64,000 bases of DNA from an uncultured bacterium (GTDB taxonomy: Bacteria > Bacillota > Clostridia > Lachnospirales > Lachnospiraceae), in contig CAMXIF010000006.1 of the NCBI GenBank assembly GCA_947243845.1, positions 1-64,000 of the forward strand, given 5' to 3'. The notes under the pieces were generated by a model. The model was not told the DNA's origin and made no database searches. It saw nothing but the letters and a program-made list of their open reading frames with translations. Of the stretch, positions 9,501 through 17,070 are shown piece after piece (positions within the stretch are counted from its first letter, which is position 1; the number at the start of each line of letters is the position of its first letter). The translations under genes and the position numbers were made by a program.

Positions 9501-11120
9501 GACGGTAGTGGAAGTAACCACTTCCTCACGGATGGCGTCAATGGGCGGATTCGTCACCTGGGCAAACAACTGCTTGAAATAATGGAACAGCGGATGATGC
9601 GCCCTGGAAAGCACCGGAATCGGCGTATCCACGCCCATGGCCGCAATAGCCTCCGCGCCGTTTCTTGCCATGGGCAAGATGCTGGTCTTCAAATCCTCAT
9701 AGGTATAACCGAAAGCCTTCTGCATGCGCTGTCTCTCTTCATAGGTAAACTCCGGCACACGCTGATTGGGAATCTTCAATTCTTTTAAAGTCACCAGCTT
9801 ACTGTCCAGCCACTCGCCGTATGGCTGGGCGGACGCATATTTCTCTTTTAACTCATCATCATCGATGACCCGGCCCTGCACCGTATCCACCAAAAGCATC
9901 TTACCGGGGTGCAGTCTCTCCTTCATCACAATCTTAGAAGAGTCGATGTCCAGCACGCCCACCTCCGAAGAGAGAATCAGGGTGTCATCGTCCGTAATCA
10001 TATAGCGGGAAGGCCGTAGACCGTTCCGGTCAAGTACCGCTCCCATGATATCCCCGTCACAGAACAGAATAGAAGCCGGCCCGTCCCAGGGCTCCATCAT
10101 GGTCGCATAATACTGATAGAAGTCCTTTTTCTTCTGGGACATGGTCTTATTGTTCTCCCAGGGTTCCGGAATGGTAATCATCACCGCCAGCGGCAGCGGC
10201 ATACCGCTCATCACCAAAAATTCCAGCGTATTGTCCAGCATGGCCGAATCAGAACCGGAAGCATTGATGGCCGGCAGAATCTTATGCATCTGCCCCTGCA
10301 GATGCTCGGACTCCATGTTCTCCTCCCTGGCCTGCATCTTATCCGCATTGCCCCGTATGGTGTTAATTTCTCCGTTATGAACAATAAACCGGTTCGGATG
10401 AGCCCGCTCCCAGCTGGGATTGGTATTGGTGGAAAACCGGGAATGTACCACGGCTATGGCAGACTCATAATCTTTGTCCTGCAAGTCCGCAAAGAAAGTG
10501 CGCAGCTGTCCCACCAGGAACATTCCCTTATACACAATCGTCCTGCTGGACAGACTGACTACATAAGTCAAATCCGTTGACTGCTCAAAGGTACGCCTTA
10601 ATATATACAGTTTCCGATCAAAATCAAGCCCCTTCTCCACACCCGCCGGCTTCTTAATAAATGCCTGCATGATACAGGGCATACACTCTACCGCCTTATG
10701 CCCCAACACGGACGGCACCGTAGGCACATCCCGCCAGCCCAAAAACCGCAGCCCCTCTTTCTTGGCAATAATCTCAAACATCTTCTTGGCCTGATTGCGC
10801 TGTAACTCATCCTGCGGGAAAAAGAACGTTCCCACGCCGTACTCTCTCTCCCCGCCGATAACAAAGCCCAGTTCTTTGGTCACTTTCACCATAAACTTAT
10901 GCGGCATCTGTGTGAGGATGCCGACACCGTCACCGGTCTCTCCCTCTGCATCCTTCCCGGCCCTGTGCTCCAGATTCTCCACAATCTTCAGCGCATTTTC
11001 CACGATGTCACGGCTCTTCTTACCCTTGATATTGACACAGGCGCCGATACCGCAGTTATCATGTTCAAATTCTGCCAGGTAGAGCGGGGACCGGGGGATG
11101 GTTGTCTTTACATCAAACAT
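6567..11120 (-). CDS. gltB: Glutamate synthase (NADPH) large subunit
   Basis: At 1517 aa this is the full-length large subunit, which converts glutamine plus 2-oxoglutarate into two glutamates. The class II amidotransferase nucleophile is Cys23 in HDNCGIG, so a 22-residue propeptide must be removed. The central and FMN-binding synthase domains follow, including SGYDGGTGAAP, and the [3Fe-4S] ligand region CLMMRVCNLDTCPVG near residue 1120. The C-terminus is the GXGXG beta-helix domain. The ribosome binding site AAGGAGGT precedes the ATG. It is transcribed with gltD from a promoter near 11.4 kb across an unusually structured leader. Confidence 0.97.
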   Translation of the reverse strand: MFDVKTTIPRSPLYLAEFEHDNCGIGACVNIKGKKSRDIVENALKIVENLEHRAGKDAEGETGDGVGILTQMPHKFMVKVTKELGFVIGGEREYGVGTFFFPQDELQRNQAKKMFEIIAKKEGLRFLGWRDVPTVPSVLGHKAVECMPCIMQAFIKKPAGVEKGLDFDRKLYILRRTFEQSTDLTYVVSLSSRTIVYKGMFLVGQLRTFFADLQDKDYESAIAVVHSRFSTNTNPSWERAHPNRFIVHNGEINTIRGNADKMQAREENMESEHLQGQMHKILPAINASGSDSAMLDNTLEFLVMSGMPLPLAVMITIPEPWENNKTMSQKKKDFYQYYATMMEPWDGPASILFCDGDIMGAVLDRNGLRPSRYMITDDDTLILSSEVGVLDIDSSKIVMKERLHPGKMLLVDTVQGRVIDDDELKEKYASAQPYGEWLDSKLVTLKELKIPNQRVPEFTYEERQRMQKAFGYTYEDLKTSILPMARNGAEAIAAMGVDTPIPVLSRAHHPLFHYFKQLFAQVTNPPIDAIREEVVTSTTVYLGQDGNLLEEMPENCNMLRVHNPILTSTDLLKIKAMKAEGFKVEVVPITYYKNTRLEKAIDRLFVEVDRAYRDGVNIIILSDRGVDENRVAIPSLLAVSALQQHLVSTKKRTSVDIILESAEPREVHHFATLLGFGASAINPYLAQESIKELIDNHMLDKDYYAAVNDYNSAILHGIVKIASKMGISTIQSYQGSKIFEALGIDKDVINKYFTNTVCRVGGITLKDIEEEVDTLHSMAFDPLGLSTDTTLDSIGHHQMRSGADEHLYNPETIHLLQESTRRGDYELFKQYTKAVNSEDSIKNLRGLMDFNYPKKPVPIEEVESVDTIVTRFKTGAMSYGSISKEAHETMAIAMNRLHGKSNSGEGGEDKDRLKVGADGLNRCSAIKQVASGRFGVTSEYLNSAQEIQIKMAQGAKPGEGGHLPGGKVYPWIAKTRHSTPGVGLISPPPHHDIYSIEDLAQLIYDLKNANTKARISVKLVSEAGVGTVAAGVAKAGAQVILVSGYDGGTGAAPRNSIHNAGLPWELGLAETHQTLIQNGLRNKVRIETDGKLMSGRDVAIAAILGAEEFGFATAPLVTMGCLMMRVCNLDTCPVGVATQNPELRKRFTGKPEYVENFMRFIAQELREYMAKLGVRRVDELVGRTELLKVKENLTDRQRKVDLNLILSNPYEGSKEKCIFDPKQVYDFHLEKTLDEKVLLKQLSKALEDGQKRSLEVDVSNTDRTFGTIFGSEITRRFGDTLEEDTYHILCKGSGGQSFGAFIPKGLTLELVGDSNDYFGKGLSGGKLVVYPPKGSAFRQDENIIIGNVSLYGATSGKAFINGVAGERFCVRNSGAIAVVEGVGDHGCEYMTGGRVVVIGSVGKNFAAGMSGGIAYVLDENNDLYTKTNKEMVSSYEITSKYDVLELKEMIKEHVAYTNSVKGKEILDNFGEYLPKFKKIIPHDYEIMLKLIVQMEEKGLSAEQAQIEAFYKKDKEGA

Positions 11121-11168
11121 ATGCTACCTCCTTGTCAGAGCAGTTTTGATGACTGTTATACTCTCACA

Positions 11169-11336
11169 AATAAGCAGACTCGAAATGCTTCGCATTTCTC
11201 GTTCGCGGTCTCCGTTCCACTCCGGTCCGCGCAGAGCAGACGTCCACTGGACGTCTTGCGCCTCCTCAGAAGCGCACGAAAACAGACTTTCATGCAGGCA
11301 TGAGTCTGTTTTCGTTCACTTCTGACTCTGCTTATT
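11169..11336. repeat. Nested inverted-repeat element in the gltB leader
   Basis: Outer arms AATAAGCAGACTC (11169-11181) and GACTCTGCTTATT (11324-11336) pair 12 of 13 and enclose three perfect hairpins: GAAATGC-TTC-GCATTTC (11182-11198), AGACGTCCA-C-TGGACGTCT (11238-11256) and GAAAACAGAC...GTCTGTTTTC (11278-11313, extended by TCATGC/GCATGA). It lies between the gltB promoter and ribosome binding site, so it forms most of the leader RNA. It resembles a small palindromic mobile element or a structured regulatory RNA. ORFs predicted through it are low-complexity artefacts. Confidence 0.8.
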
Positions 11337-11350
11337 CGCGCAAATAGAAA

Positions 11351-11384
11351 AACGCAAAGAAGGCATCTAGCGCTCCTTTGCGTT
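11351..11384 (-). terminator. Terminator-like hairpin at the 5' end of the gltB leader
   Basis: On the minus strand AACGCAAAG, a 16-base loop and CTTTGCGTT are followed by further Ts (TTTCTATTT). It begins within about ten bases of the predicted transcript start, so it may act as an attenuator or a 5' stabilising stem rather than a gene-end terminator. Confidence 0.5.
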
Positions 11385-11397
11385 CTACATGTATACA

Positions 11398-11426
11398 ATA
11401 ATACACCTGCTTTTGTGAATTGTAAA
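11398..11426 (-). promoter_or_regulatory. Sigma-A promoter for gltBD
   Basis: The minus strand has TTTACA, a 17-base spacer and TATTAT. The predicted start near 11391 gives a leader of about 270 nt before the gltB ATG, filled by the inverted-repeat element. Confidence 0.6.
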
Positions 11427-11472
11427 TAAAGACTTTTTGATAAATTGTCAGACTATTTCAAAAATCTTCCCC

Positions 11473-11501
11473 TTGACCAATCACATAATATGGGGTACGA
11501 T
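11473..11501 (+). promoter_or_regulatory. Sigma-A promoter for the MutS2-like gene
   Basis: TTGACC, a 17-base spacer, then TACGAT. It is divergent from the gltB promoter and lies about 430 bases before the MutS2-like start, leaving a long leader containing two small ORFs and a terminator. Confidence 0.6.
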
Positions 11502-11527
11502 AGAGAAAAAGTTTCAGGAGAATCTGT

Positions 11528-11566
11528 ATGTTAAGTGTAATTGTAATGGAGAATAGTGCAAAATAA
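11528..11566 (+). CDS. Candidate leader peptide 1 (12 aa)
   Basis: An ATG seven bases after AGGAG opens a 12-codon frame, MLSVIVMENSAK, ending TAA, about 27 bases after the predicted transcript start. Its size and position are typical of a regulatory leader peptide. No homology is recognised and it is too short for the ORF track. Confidence 0.4.
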   Translation: MLSVIVMENSAK

Positions 11567-11691
11567 ATATTGCCTGGGTGGTTTTTGGTTTACGCTCAAA
11601 GTCTGCCCATTTGCCGGCAACCGATGCTGCCAGCGTTTTCGCCTTACATTTGCTTAATATTATGGTATCTATTTCCAGGAAGGATATTGGC

Positions 11692-11817
11692 ATGACTGTA
11701 TGGTCATGCTGTTTTTATGGTATTAGGAAGAAACAAATTTACTCTTTTATTCCTTCATGGCATAACTATATCGTACAGAATAATCCATATAACGATTACA
11801 AGACCATAGTATCTTAA
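11692..11817 (+). CDS. Candidate leader peptide 2 (41 aa), stop inside the terminator hairpin
   Basis: AGGAAGGA followed at good spacing by ATG opens MTVWSCCFYGIRKK, rich in Tyr, Asn and basic residues. Its TAA (11815-11817) lies near the top of the 5' arm of the following terminator, so a ribosome finishing the peptide would melt that hairpin. The start codon is within a perfect hairpin, GCATGAC-TGTATG-GTCATGC. The ORF track shows a longer version with an upstream start; the inner ATG has the ribosome binding site. Sequence alone does not prove expression. Confidence 0.5.
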   Translation: MTVWSCCFYGIRKKQIYSFIPSWHNYIVQNNPYNDYKTIVS

Positions 11818-11844
11818 TGCACTTAAGGTATCTATGGTCTTTTT
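11800..11844 (+). terminator. Intrinsic terminator in the MutS2-like leader (attenuator candidate)
   Basis: AAGACCATAG-TATCTTAA pairs with TTAAGGTATC-TATGGTCTT around a TGCAC loop and is followed by TTTTT. It sits between the promoter and the gene, about 90 bases before the MutS2-like ATG. The sequence TATGGTC in the 3' arm also occurs at 11699-11705, so an alternative pairing with GACCATA of the 5' arm is possible. Confidence 0.85.
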
Positions 11845-11934
11845 ACATGTAGGGCGATGCTGCCTGAATTTATTTTGCGGCTATGCTACACGGAATCAGT
11901 GCAAAAGAAGCAGAGAAAGGAATGTATAATTAAA

Positions 11935-13842
11935 ATGAATATTGAAAGACAGATTGAATTTGACAAAATAAAAGACATATGGGCCGATTGCGCAGTCACA
12001 GACCAGGCCAAAGAGAAAATCCATGAAGTTTCCATATGCCTTTCCGAAACCGAATTAAGAAAACAACTAAAGAATACCACAGACGCCAGGAACCTGATTG
12101 AAAAACTGGGGACGCCGCCCCTGCAGAATCTCTCTGAAATAAGGGACATCTTATTGATTGCCCAAAAGGGGGACTGTCTGACACCCTATCAGTTAGAACG
12201 GGTGGAAATCATTTTAGTCGTGATCAGACGGCTGAAAGCGTATTTGGGAAGAGGAAAGATGTATTCTAATTCCCTGGCTTATTATGATGAAAACCTGGAT
12301 GATATCCCAGAGTTACACGAAGAAATATGCAGCAAAATCAGGAATGGAGCTGTCGATGACTACGCCACCAAAGAATTGGGGCAGATTAGGAACCAAATCA
12401 TCAAGTGCGAGGAGCAGATGAAACAGAAGGCGGAACAAATCCTGCGTTCTCATAAGGACTGCATGGCAGACAGCTATTGTACTTATAGGAACGGGCGGAT
12501 ATGTCTTCCTGTGAAAAAGGAATACAAACTGAAGATAACCGGCAGTGTCATCGATAAATCTTCTACCGGCAGCACATTGTTTATAGAACCGTCCGGTGTT
12601 TCGAAATATTATGAAGAACTACAGCTTTTAAAAATCGGGGAAGAAAATGAAGTCCATCGTATTTTATACACCTTATCCGCTTTCGTATCCGCCTCAATCC
12701 CTGTCCTGCATGAGGATCTTAGTATGATCGAAAAGCTGGATTTCATCTTTTCCAAAGGCAAATTGAGCCTGGTCATGGATGCGGTCGAACCAACGATCAA
12801 TACGGAACGAAAAATTACCCTGACGCAGGCGCGTCACCCGCTGATGGACAAAGCACTGGCAGTACCGCTGCAATTTGCCATAGGCGGCGAGATCCAGGGG
12901 ATTGTCATCACCGGCCCTAACACAGGCGGCAAGACTATTGCTATCAAAACAGTTATGTTAACTTGCATCATGGCGCAGTGCGGCATGCATGTTACTTGTA
13001 AACAAGCCGATATCTGCATGAACAGTTCCTATTTATGCGATATCGGTGATGGACAGAACCTCGCTGAAAATCTATCTACCTTTTCCGCACACATAACCAA
13101 TGTGCTGGAAGTCCTGCGGGAAGCCAATCAGGATAGCCTGGTCGTTATGGATGAGCTGGGCTCCGGGACAGATCCCACGGAAGGTATGGGAATCGCCATC
13201 GCAATATTGGAAGAGCTTCGAAAAAGCGGCGCTTTATTTCTGGCCACAACTCACTATCCGGAAGTAAAAGAATACGCCGCCAGAACAGAGTTTATCGTCA
13301 ATGCCAGAATGACCTTTGATAAAAAGACGCTCAGCCCCACATACCAGATGGTGATCGGAGAAGCCGGGGAAAGCTGTGCCTTTTATATCGCTGACAGGCT
13401 GGGTATGCCCAATGAAATGTTAAGAGCCGCAATCCGCGCCGCATATGGCGAAGATACCGCCGCCACGTATCAATTCCAGACGCCTGAAAGCACTATGGTA
13501 AAGAAAACCGGCGCCAGACTCTCCAAAACAAAAAAGGGAAATCAACAAGCGGCTCGCAGCGTCAAATACCAGATTGGCGACAGCGTCATGGTCTATCCAG
13601 AGAAAAAGATTGGGATTGTATGTGCCCCAATCAATGAAAAGGGCGTATTAAGAGTACAGCTGCCAAATAAAAAAATCTGGATCAATCATAAACGCGTAAA
13701 GCTGCACGTGGCGGCAACAGAACTTTATCCGGAAGACTATGATTTTTCCATCCTCTTTGATACAGTGGAAAACAGGAAAAAAAGGCACGACATGCAGCGA
13801 AAATATACTGATGCCGTGCTTGAAAGCAATGAAATAATCTAG
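11935..13842 (+). CDS. MutS2-like ATPase lacking the Smr domain
   Basis: I place the start at ATG 11935 (MNIERQIEFDKIK), because this matches the MutS2 N-terminus and the track's extra 26 residues begin just after the terminator; this gives 635 aa. It has the MutS core/clamp, then the ABC-type ATPase with Walker A GPNTGGKT (about residue 327), STFSAHITN, Walker B VVMDELGSGTDPTEG and TTHYPEVK. A short C-terminal KOW-like part (YQIGDSVMVYPEKKIG) follows. Canonical MutS2/RqcU is about 780 aa with a C-terminal Smr nuclease domain, absent here. MutS2/RqcU acts on collided ribosomes in Bacillus; the leader-peptide attenuator upstream would suit a translation-linked role. It could instead act in recombination control. 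Confidence 0.85.
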   Translation: MNIERQIEFDKIKDIWADCAVTDQAKEKIHEVSICLSETELRKQLKNTTDARNLIEKLGTPPLQNLSEIRDILLIAQKGDCLTPYQLERVEIILVVIRRLKAYLGRGKMYSNSLAYYDENLDDIPELHEEICSKIRNGAVDDYATKELGQIRNQIIKCEEQMKQKAEQILRSHKDCMADSYCTYRNGRICLPVKKEYKLKITGSVIDKSSTGSTLFIEPSGVSKYYEELQLLKIGEENEVHRILYTLSAFVSASIPVLHEDLSMIEKLDFIFSKGKLSLVMDAVEPTINTERKITLTQARHPLMDKALAVPLQFAIGGEIQGIVITGPNTGGKTIAIKTVMLTCIMAQCGMHVTCKQADICMNSSYLCDIGDGQNLAENLSTFSAHITNVLEVLREANQDSLVVMDELGSGTDPTEGMGIAIAILEELRKSGALFLATTHYPEVKEYAARTEFIVNARMTFDKKTLSPTYQMVIGEAGESCAFYIADRLGMPNEMLRAAIRAAYGEDTAATYQFQTPESTMVKKTGARLSKTKKGNQQAARSVKYQIGDSVMVYPEKKIGIVCAPINEKGVLRVQLPNKKIWINHKRVKLHVAATELYPEDYDFSILFDTVENRKKRHDMQRKYTDAVLESNEII

Positions 13843-13902
13843 TACAGTCCTGGTGTTCCATTGAAAGGCTTGATATATCTTTGTGATCCAGTCGGTTGTG
13901 TG

Positions 13903-14028
13903 CTATGATTTCGAAATAGCATTATATGGCTCGGCGTTCCCCAAAAAAGACAAAACCATAAAAACAAAAGGGAACGCCGCTGCAATAGCACTGATAGCAA
14001 AAACAAATTCTTTAGAAAAGTTTTTCAT
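13903..14028 (-). CDS. Possible 41-aa membrane peptide
   Basis: The frame MKNFSKEFVFAISAIAAAF has a basic start and one hydrophobic helix, and ends NAISKS. It lies just downstream of the AraC-type gene. No clear ribosome binding site is visible and part of the sequence forms the inverted repeat at 13932-13979, so it may be a chance reading. Confidence 0.2.
   Translation of the reverse strand: MKNFSKEFVFAISAIAAAFPFVFMVLSFLGNAEPYNAISKS
13932..13979. repeat. 10-bp perfect inverted repeat with A-rich loop
   Basis: CGGCGTTCCC (13932-13941) and GGGAACGCCG (13970-13979) flank a loop that is almost all A and C on the plus strand. It lies between the convergent MutS2-like and AraC-type genes. No T-run follows, so it is not a standard terminator, though it could protect 3' ends. 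Confidence 0.6.
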
Positions 14029-14069
14029 GATTATCATAATCTTCGTTCTATCCACTATGCATTCCAAAA

Positions 14070-14957
14070 TCAATCCCGTTTCACGGGCACCCACAACTCA
14101 CAGAACAGACCGTTTTCCGCATGTTCATAATAAATTTCATAGTCGGTATCCTCTGTCTGCGTATAACCCGTCTGCGGGACAAACTCCTTAAAAAACTTGC
14201 TCCAGGTTTCACCCAGACAATCACCGTCAGAACCAAAGCATTTAAACACCGCATAATCAACAGGTTCTGTCTCCCAGATGGAATAACCGTTCTTGAGAAA
14301 CTGTTCCAGTTTAGCCTCATCCGTATCCTGATCAATCCTGACACCGATTCCATAATTGAAATGCGTCTCTCCGTCTCTCAGCGGATGACACAGGCCGAAC
14401 AGATCCCTTTTTCCTTCCGCACGCAGCATTTTCATAGGCTCGATAAGATTTTTATCATAACACTCCGTCCAGAAATCGGGGATGCTGTGATCATCGTCAT
14501 CATTGATGATCTCATTCGGAAATGCCCTTACCATGGCGATAAATCTCTCACTCTCTCTGTGCTCAATTCTGTAATCCATAACACTACCACCTTCCAGTAT
14601 GATTTTGATGGCAAGCGGATTAAACAAATGAAGTTTTGTGCCTTTTTGCTTTGCCTGTCTGGGCGTTGCACCATGAAACCTTGAAAACGCTTTGGAAAAA
14701 CTTTCCGGCGACTCATAGCCATACTTATACGCAGCTTCAATCACTGAGATATCCGTTGTCTGCAATTCTCTGGCCGCCAGTGTAAGACGTCTTTTTCTAA
14801 TATATTCATTAGCCGTCATGCCTGTAACAAAACTGAACGTCCGATGAAAGTTATAGCTCGACATATGGACACTTTTGGCAACCTCGGCATAACTTATGTC
14901 TTCGCAGATATGTTCTTCCATATAGCATATCGCCTGCTGCATAAGCTGTATCGACAT
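14070..14957 (-). CDS. AraC-family regulator with GyrI-like effector domain
   Basis: Residues 1-105 form a double helix-turn-helix of AraC type (ISYAEVAKSVHMSSYNFHRTF, then YKYGYESPESFSKAFSRFHG). From about residue 130 comes a GyrI-like small-molecule-binding domain (DYRIEHRESERFIAMVRAF ... YEIYYEHAENGLFCELWVPV). The architecture is that of Rob/SoxS-like drug-sensing regulators. I prefer the second ATG (MSIQLMQQA), nine bases after AGGAGG; the track's first ATG abuts the ribosome binding site. It probably responds to amphipathic toxic compounds. The GNAT gene immediately upstream is on the same strand. Confidence 0.88.
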   Translation of the reverse strand: MSIQLMQQAICYMEEHICEDISYAEVAKSVHMSSYNFHRTFSFVTGMTANEYIRKRRLTLAARELQTTDISVIEAAYKYGYESPESFSKAFSRFHGATPRQAKQKGTKLHLFNPLAIKIILEGGSVMDYRIEHRESERFIAMVRAFPNEIINDDDDHSIPDFWTECYDKNLIEPMKMLRAEGKRDLFGLCHPLRDGETHFNYGIGVRIDQDTDEAKLEQFLKNGYSIWETEPVDYAVFKCFGSDGDCLGETWSKFFKEFVPQTGYTQTEDTDYEIYYEHAENGLFCELWVPVKRD

Positions 14958-15035
14958 TTGTTCCATCCTCCTTGCATATATCGATTATAACTGTCCATGC
15001 CTGGAAAATCCTGTCCCGCTTTGCACAGATTTGTC

Positions 15036-15503
15036 TTAAAAGGAGTCTTTCCTCAAATCCCTCGCCATACACAACGACTCCGGCATATCCACATATGGCC
15101 CATAATTGGGAATCACTTGAAATCTCAGCTTCCTATATAAGGCACAGGACTCCACCAGCAGTTCCCCCGTTTCCAGGAGCATTCTCTGATAGCCCAGTTC
15201 TGCAGCCCATTCCAGCAACAGCATAACCAGCCTGCTTCCTATCCCCTGCCCCTGATATTCGTTATGTACAAACACCCGTTTTAATTCTATCGTTTCATCA
15301 TCATATCTTCTAATCGCACCGCCGCCGATGGCCTTATACCCATCATAAACGACTATCGCTTCCCGTATCTCATCCAATTGGTTATACTTCTGATATTTAT
15401 CTCTTTTAATCTGCCTCCCGACACGTCTGTCCAAGTCCAGATCAAGGAGTCTGCAGTTTTCTATAAAATCTCTGTTCTTACCATCGGTTCTTATATATTC
15501 CAT
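15036..15503 (-). CDS. GNAT-family N-acetyltransferase
   Basis: A 155-aa GCN5-related acetyltransferase. The acetyl-CoA pyrophosphate-binding motif A is visible as FVHNEYQGQGIGSRL near residues 76-90, preceded by the beta-4 strand ETIELKRVF and followed by ALYRKLRFQVIPNYGPY. The ribosome binding site GGAGG lies at good spacing. The substrate cannot be told from sequence; close types act on small amines or peptides. It is followed by the AraC/GyrI regulator on the same strand and may be controlled with it. Confidence 0.88.
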   Translation of the reverse strand: MEYIRTDGKNRDFIENCRLLDLDLDRRVGRQIKRDKYQKYNQLDEIREAIVVYDGYKAIGGGAIRRYDDETIELKRVFVHNEYQGQGIGSRLVMLLLEWAAELGYQRMLLETGELLVESCALYRKLRFQVIPNYGPYVDMPESLCMARDLRKDSF

Positions 15504-15628
15504 GGATATGCCTCCTCTGTTCCTCTCAACCTGAAAGCAGCTATTGATTGTAGCATTTGGTACGCTAATCTTAACTCTGTCAGTAAATCAATATCTTTCA
15601 TTTCAGCTTTTTCAACTATCATGAAAAC

Positions 15629-15877
15629 CTATTTCCTTCTTCTTAGAACCAAACGGACTACGCCTCCGCATATGGTCATGAGCAAACCGTTTTTCAGTAA
15701 TATTTCTCCAATTCTCATGTCAATAATATATTCTATCTGCAGTTCCAGCGGTGGATCCTGATAGGGGACTCCTGCCTTGACCACACAATAATAAGAACCT
15801 ATGAAAATCAAGATCACACCGGATAATACAACCGCGTTGAGCGCTTGAAGGATATAATTGTTTATTTTTGTATCCAT
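15629..15877 (-). CDS. Small two-helix membrane protein, unknown
   Basis: An 82-aa protein with two hydrophobic segments (about residues 10-32 and 58-76) and a basic C-terminus (RLVLRRRK). The N-in topology leaves a short external loop containing YQDPPLELQIEY. Its ribosome binding site is formed by the end of the preceding ICMT-like gene (AAGGCGG), three bases upstream, so the two genes are coupled. I do not recognise a family beyond generic small Firmicutes membrane proteins. Confidence 0.6.
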   Translation of the reverse strand: MDTKINNYILQALNAVVLSGVILIFIGSYYCVVKAGVPYQDPPLELQIEYIIDMRIGEILLKNGLLMTICGGVVRLVLRRRK

Positions 15878-15880
15878 ATT

Positions 15881-16462
15881 TTACCGCCTTCTTCCGAAAT
15901 ACCGGCAAACCTTATTCTTATAATTCAGATACACTTCTCCAAATGTTTCCAGCAAAAACACTTCTTCTACAAACCTGATCTGCAAATGAAACATAACCAT
16001 CGCCCAAACCGAAACCATCAAAAGCAACCGGTTATAAAACATGAACACCATTCCAATATACACCAAATCAAAACCCAAAAACGCGGGATTGCGGCTGATC
16101 TGATAGATACCTCTTGTCACAAATTCCGTCTTATCTGTACTGGATACGCCTGCCCGCCAGCTGTCCTGCATCGTTATAACCGAAATGATAAACACAATCA
16201 CGCCCATGACAGCGATACCTGCGCCAATCCCCCTCACCGATACAGAAAAAAAGGTCGAATCCATAACGATGCTTACAGCCTCCACAACCGGAACTATGCT
16301 GGTGGCAATCTTCATGGTGATCTCAATATATTTCGCCAAACCGGCCTTTCCTTTTCCGATTTGGTCAGTTTGTATCCCTTTATGGCGCTGGCTAATCATT
16401 TTCATAAAATAGCATCCATAAAATGCTGCTAGAATAAAAACCGCCAGAATCTGAAATACCAT
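15881..16462 (-). CDS. Isoprenylcysteine/phospholipid methyltransferase-like membrane enzyme
   Basis: A 193-aa protein with about five hydrophobic segments. The C-terminal half carries the ICMT/PEMT signature: FVTRGIYQISRNPAFLGF, then an E-E pair (RFVEEVFLLETFGEVYLNYKNKVCRYF) that binds S-adenosylmethionine in this superfamily. Bacterial members methylate lipids or other hydrophobic substrates at the membrane; the exact substrate is unknown. It is the upstream partner of the small two-helix protein and follows the YdeI-like gene closely on the same strand. Confidence 0.8.
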   Translation of the reverse strand: MVFQILAVFILAAFYGCYFMKMISQRHKGIQTDQIGKGKAGLAKYIEITMKIATSIVPVVEAVSIVMDSTFFSVSVRGIGAGIAVMGVIVFIISVITMQDSWRAGVSSTDKTEFVTRGIYQISRNPAFLGFDLVYIGMVFMFYNRLLLMVSVWAMVMFHLQIRFVEEVFLLETFGEVYLNYKNKVCRYFGRRR

Positions 16463-16480
16463 CCCTATGTTTCTCCTCCG

Positions 16481-17044
16481 TTACATCGGTTTCAAATTTC
16501 TGTTAAGTCTGTCCACCATCCAGGCAAGCCGTTTTTCCCGCCCGGCATCTGTTTTGGCATCCAGGTACGCCCGCGTATAAGTTTTCTTTACTGATAAAGA
16601 CATAGCCCCAAAATTTGTGAAGGCAGGCTCACATCCTTCTAACAAGGCAGCTACACGGGAAATCTGTTCCTCCGTGACCGGCATGGATTTCGGTGCGTCC
16701 CACTGTCCGTTTTTCTTGGCCTCTTCTATCTTCTTCCTGCCAAAATCGGTCATAAGCCCCCGTTCTTCCAGGGTTTGAACCAAAGCCTTGTTCTTCTCCG
16801 ACCACTTACTCTTCTCCCTGCGCATGGAAAAATACTTTTTATACGTTTTATCATCAATACTCTGCATCTGCCCGTCAATCCATCCATAACAGAGCGCTTC
16901 CTCCAAGGCTTCCCCTGCTTTTATTGTTTTCGGCCCGCCGGCCTTGCCAAATAGAAGCCAGATACCGTCATTTGACTGACAATGCTCAGAAAGCCACTGC
17001 CTGAATTCTTCCCTGTTGGCAAATTCCATCATATCACCCATCAC
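16481..17044 (-). CDS. YdeI/OmpD-associated family protein
   Basis: A 187-aa soluble protein. The N-terminal half has the YdeI-type sequence FANREEFRQWLSEH ... ALCYGWIDGQMQSIDD ... KKYFSMRREKSKWSEKN, and the C-terminus has the OmdA-like segment VKKTYTRAYLDAKT. Family members are linked to stress, bacteriocin or antibiotic tolerance, but the biochemical role is not settled. The frame opens at GTG 17044, with ATG 17041 directly after; both suit the AGGGAG ribosome binding site, and further ATGs follow before MEFANREEF. Confidence 0.82.
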   Translation of the reverse strand: MMGDMMEFANREEFRQWLSEHCQSNDGIWLLFGKAGGPKTIKAGEALEEALCYGWIDGQMQSIDDKTYKKYFSMRREKSKWSEKNKALVQTLEERGLMTDFGRKKIEEAKKNGQWDAPKSMPVTEEQISRVAALLEGCEPAFTNFGAMSLSVKKTYTRAYLDAKTDAGREKRLAWMVDRLNRNLKPM

Positions 17045-17070
17045 GTGTTTCTCCCTTTTGATAGTTTCGT

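Noticed and set aside
11156-11398. 80-aa and 134-aa Arg/Cys-rich ORFs upstream of gltB
   Set aside because: They run through the nested inverted repeats, and the composition follows the palindromes.
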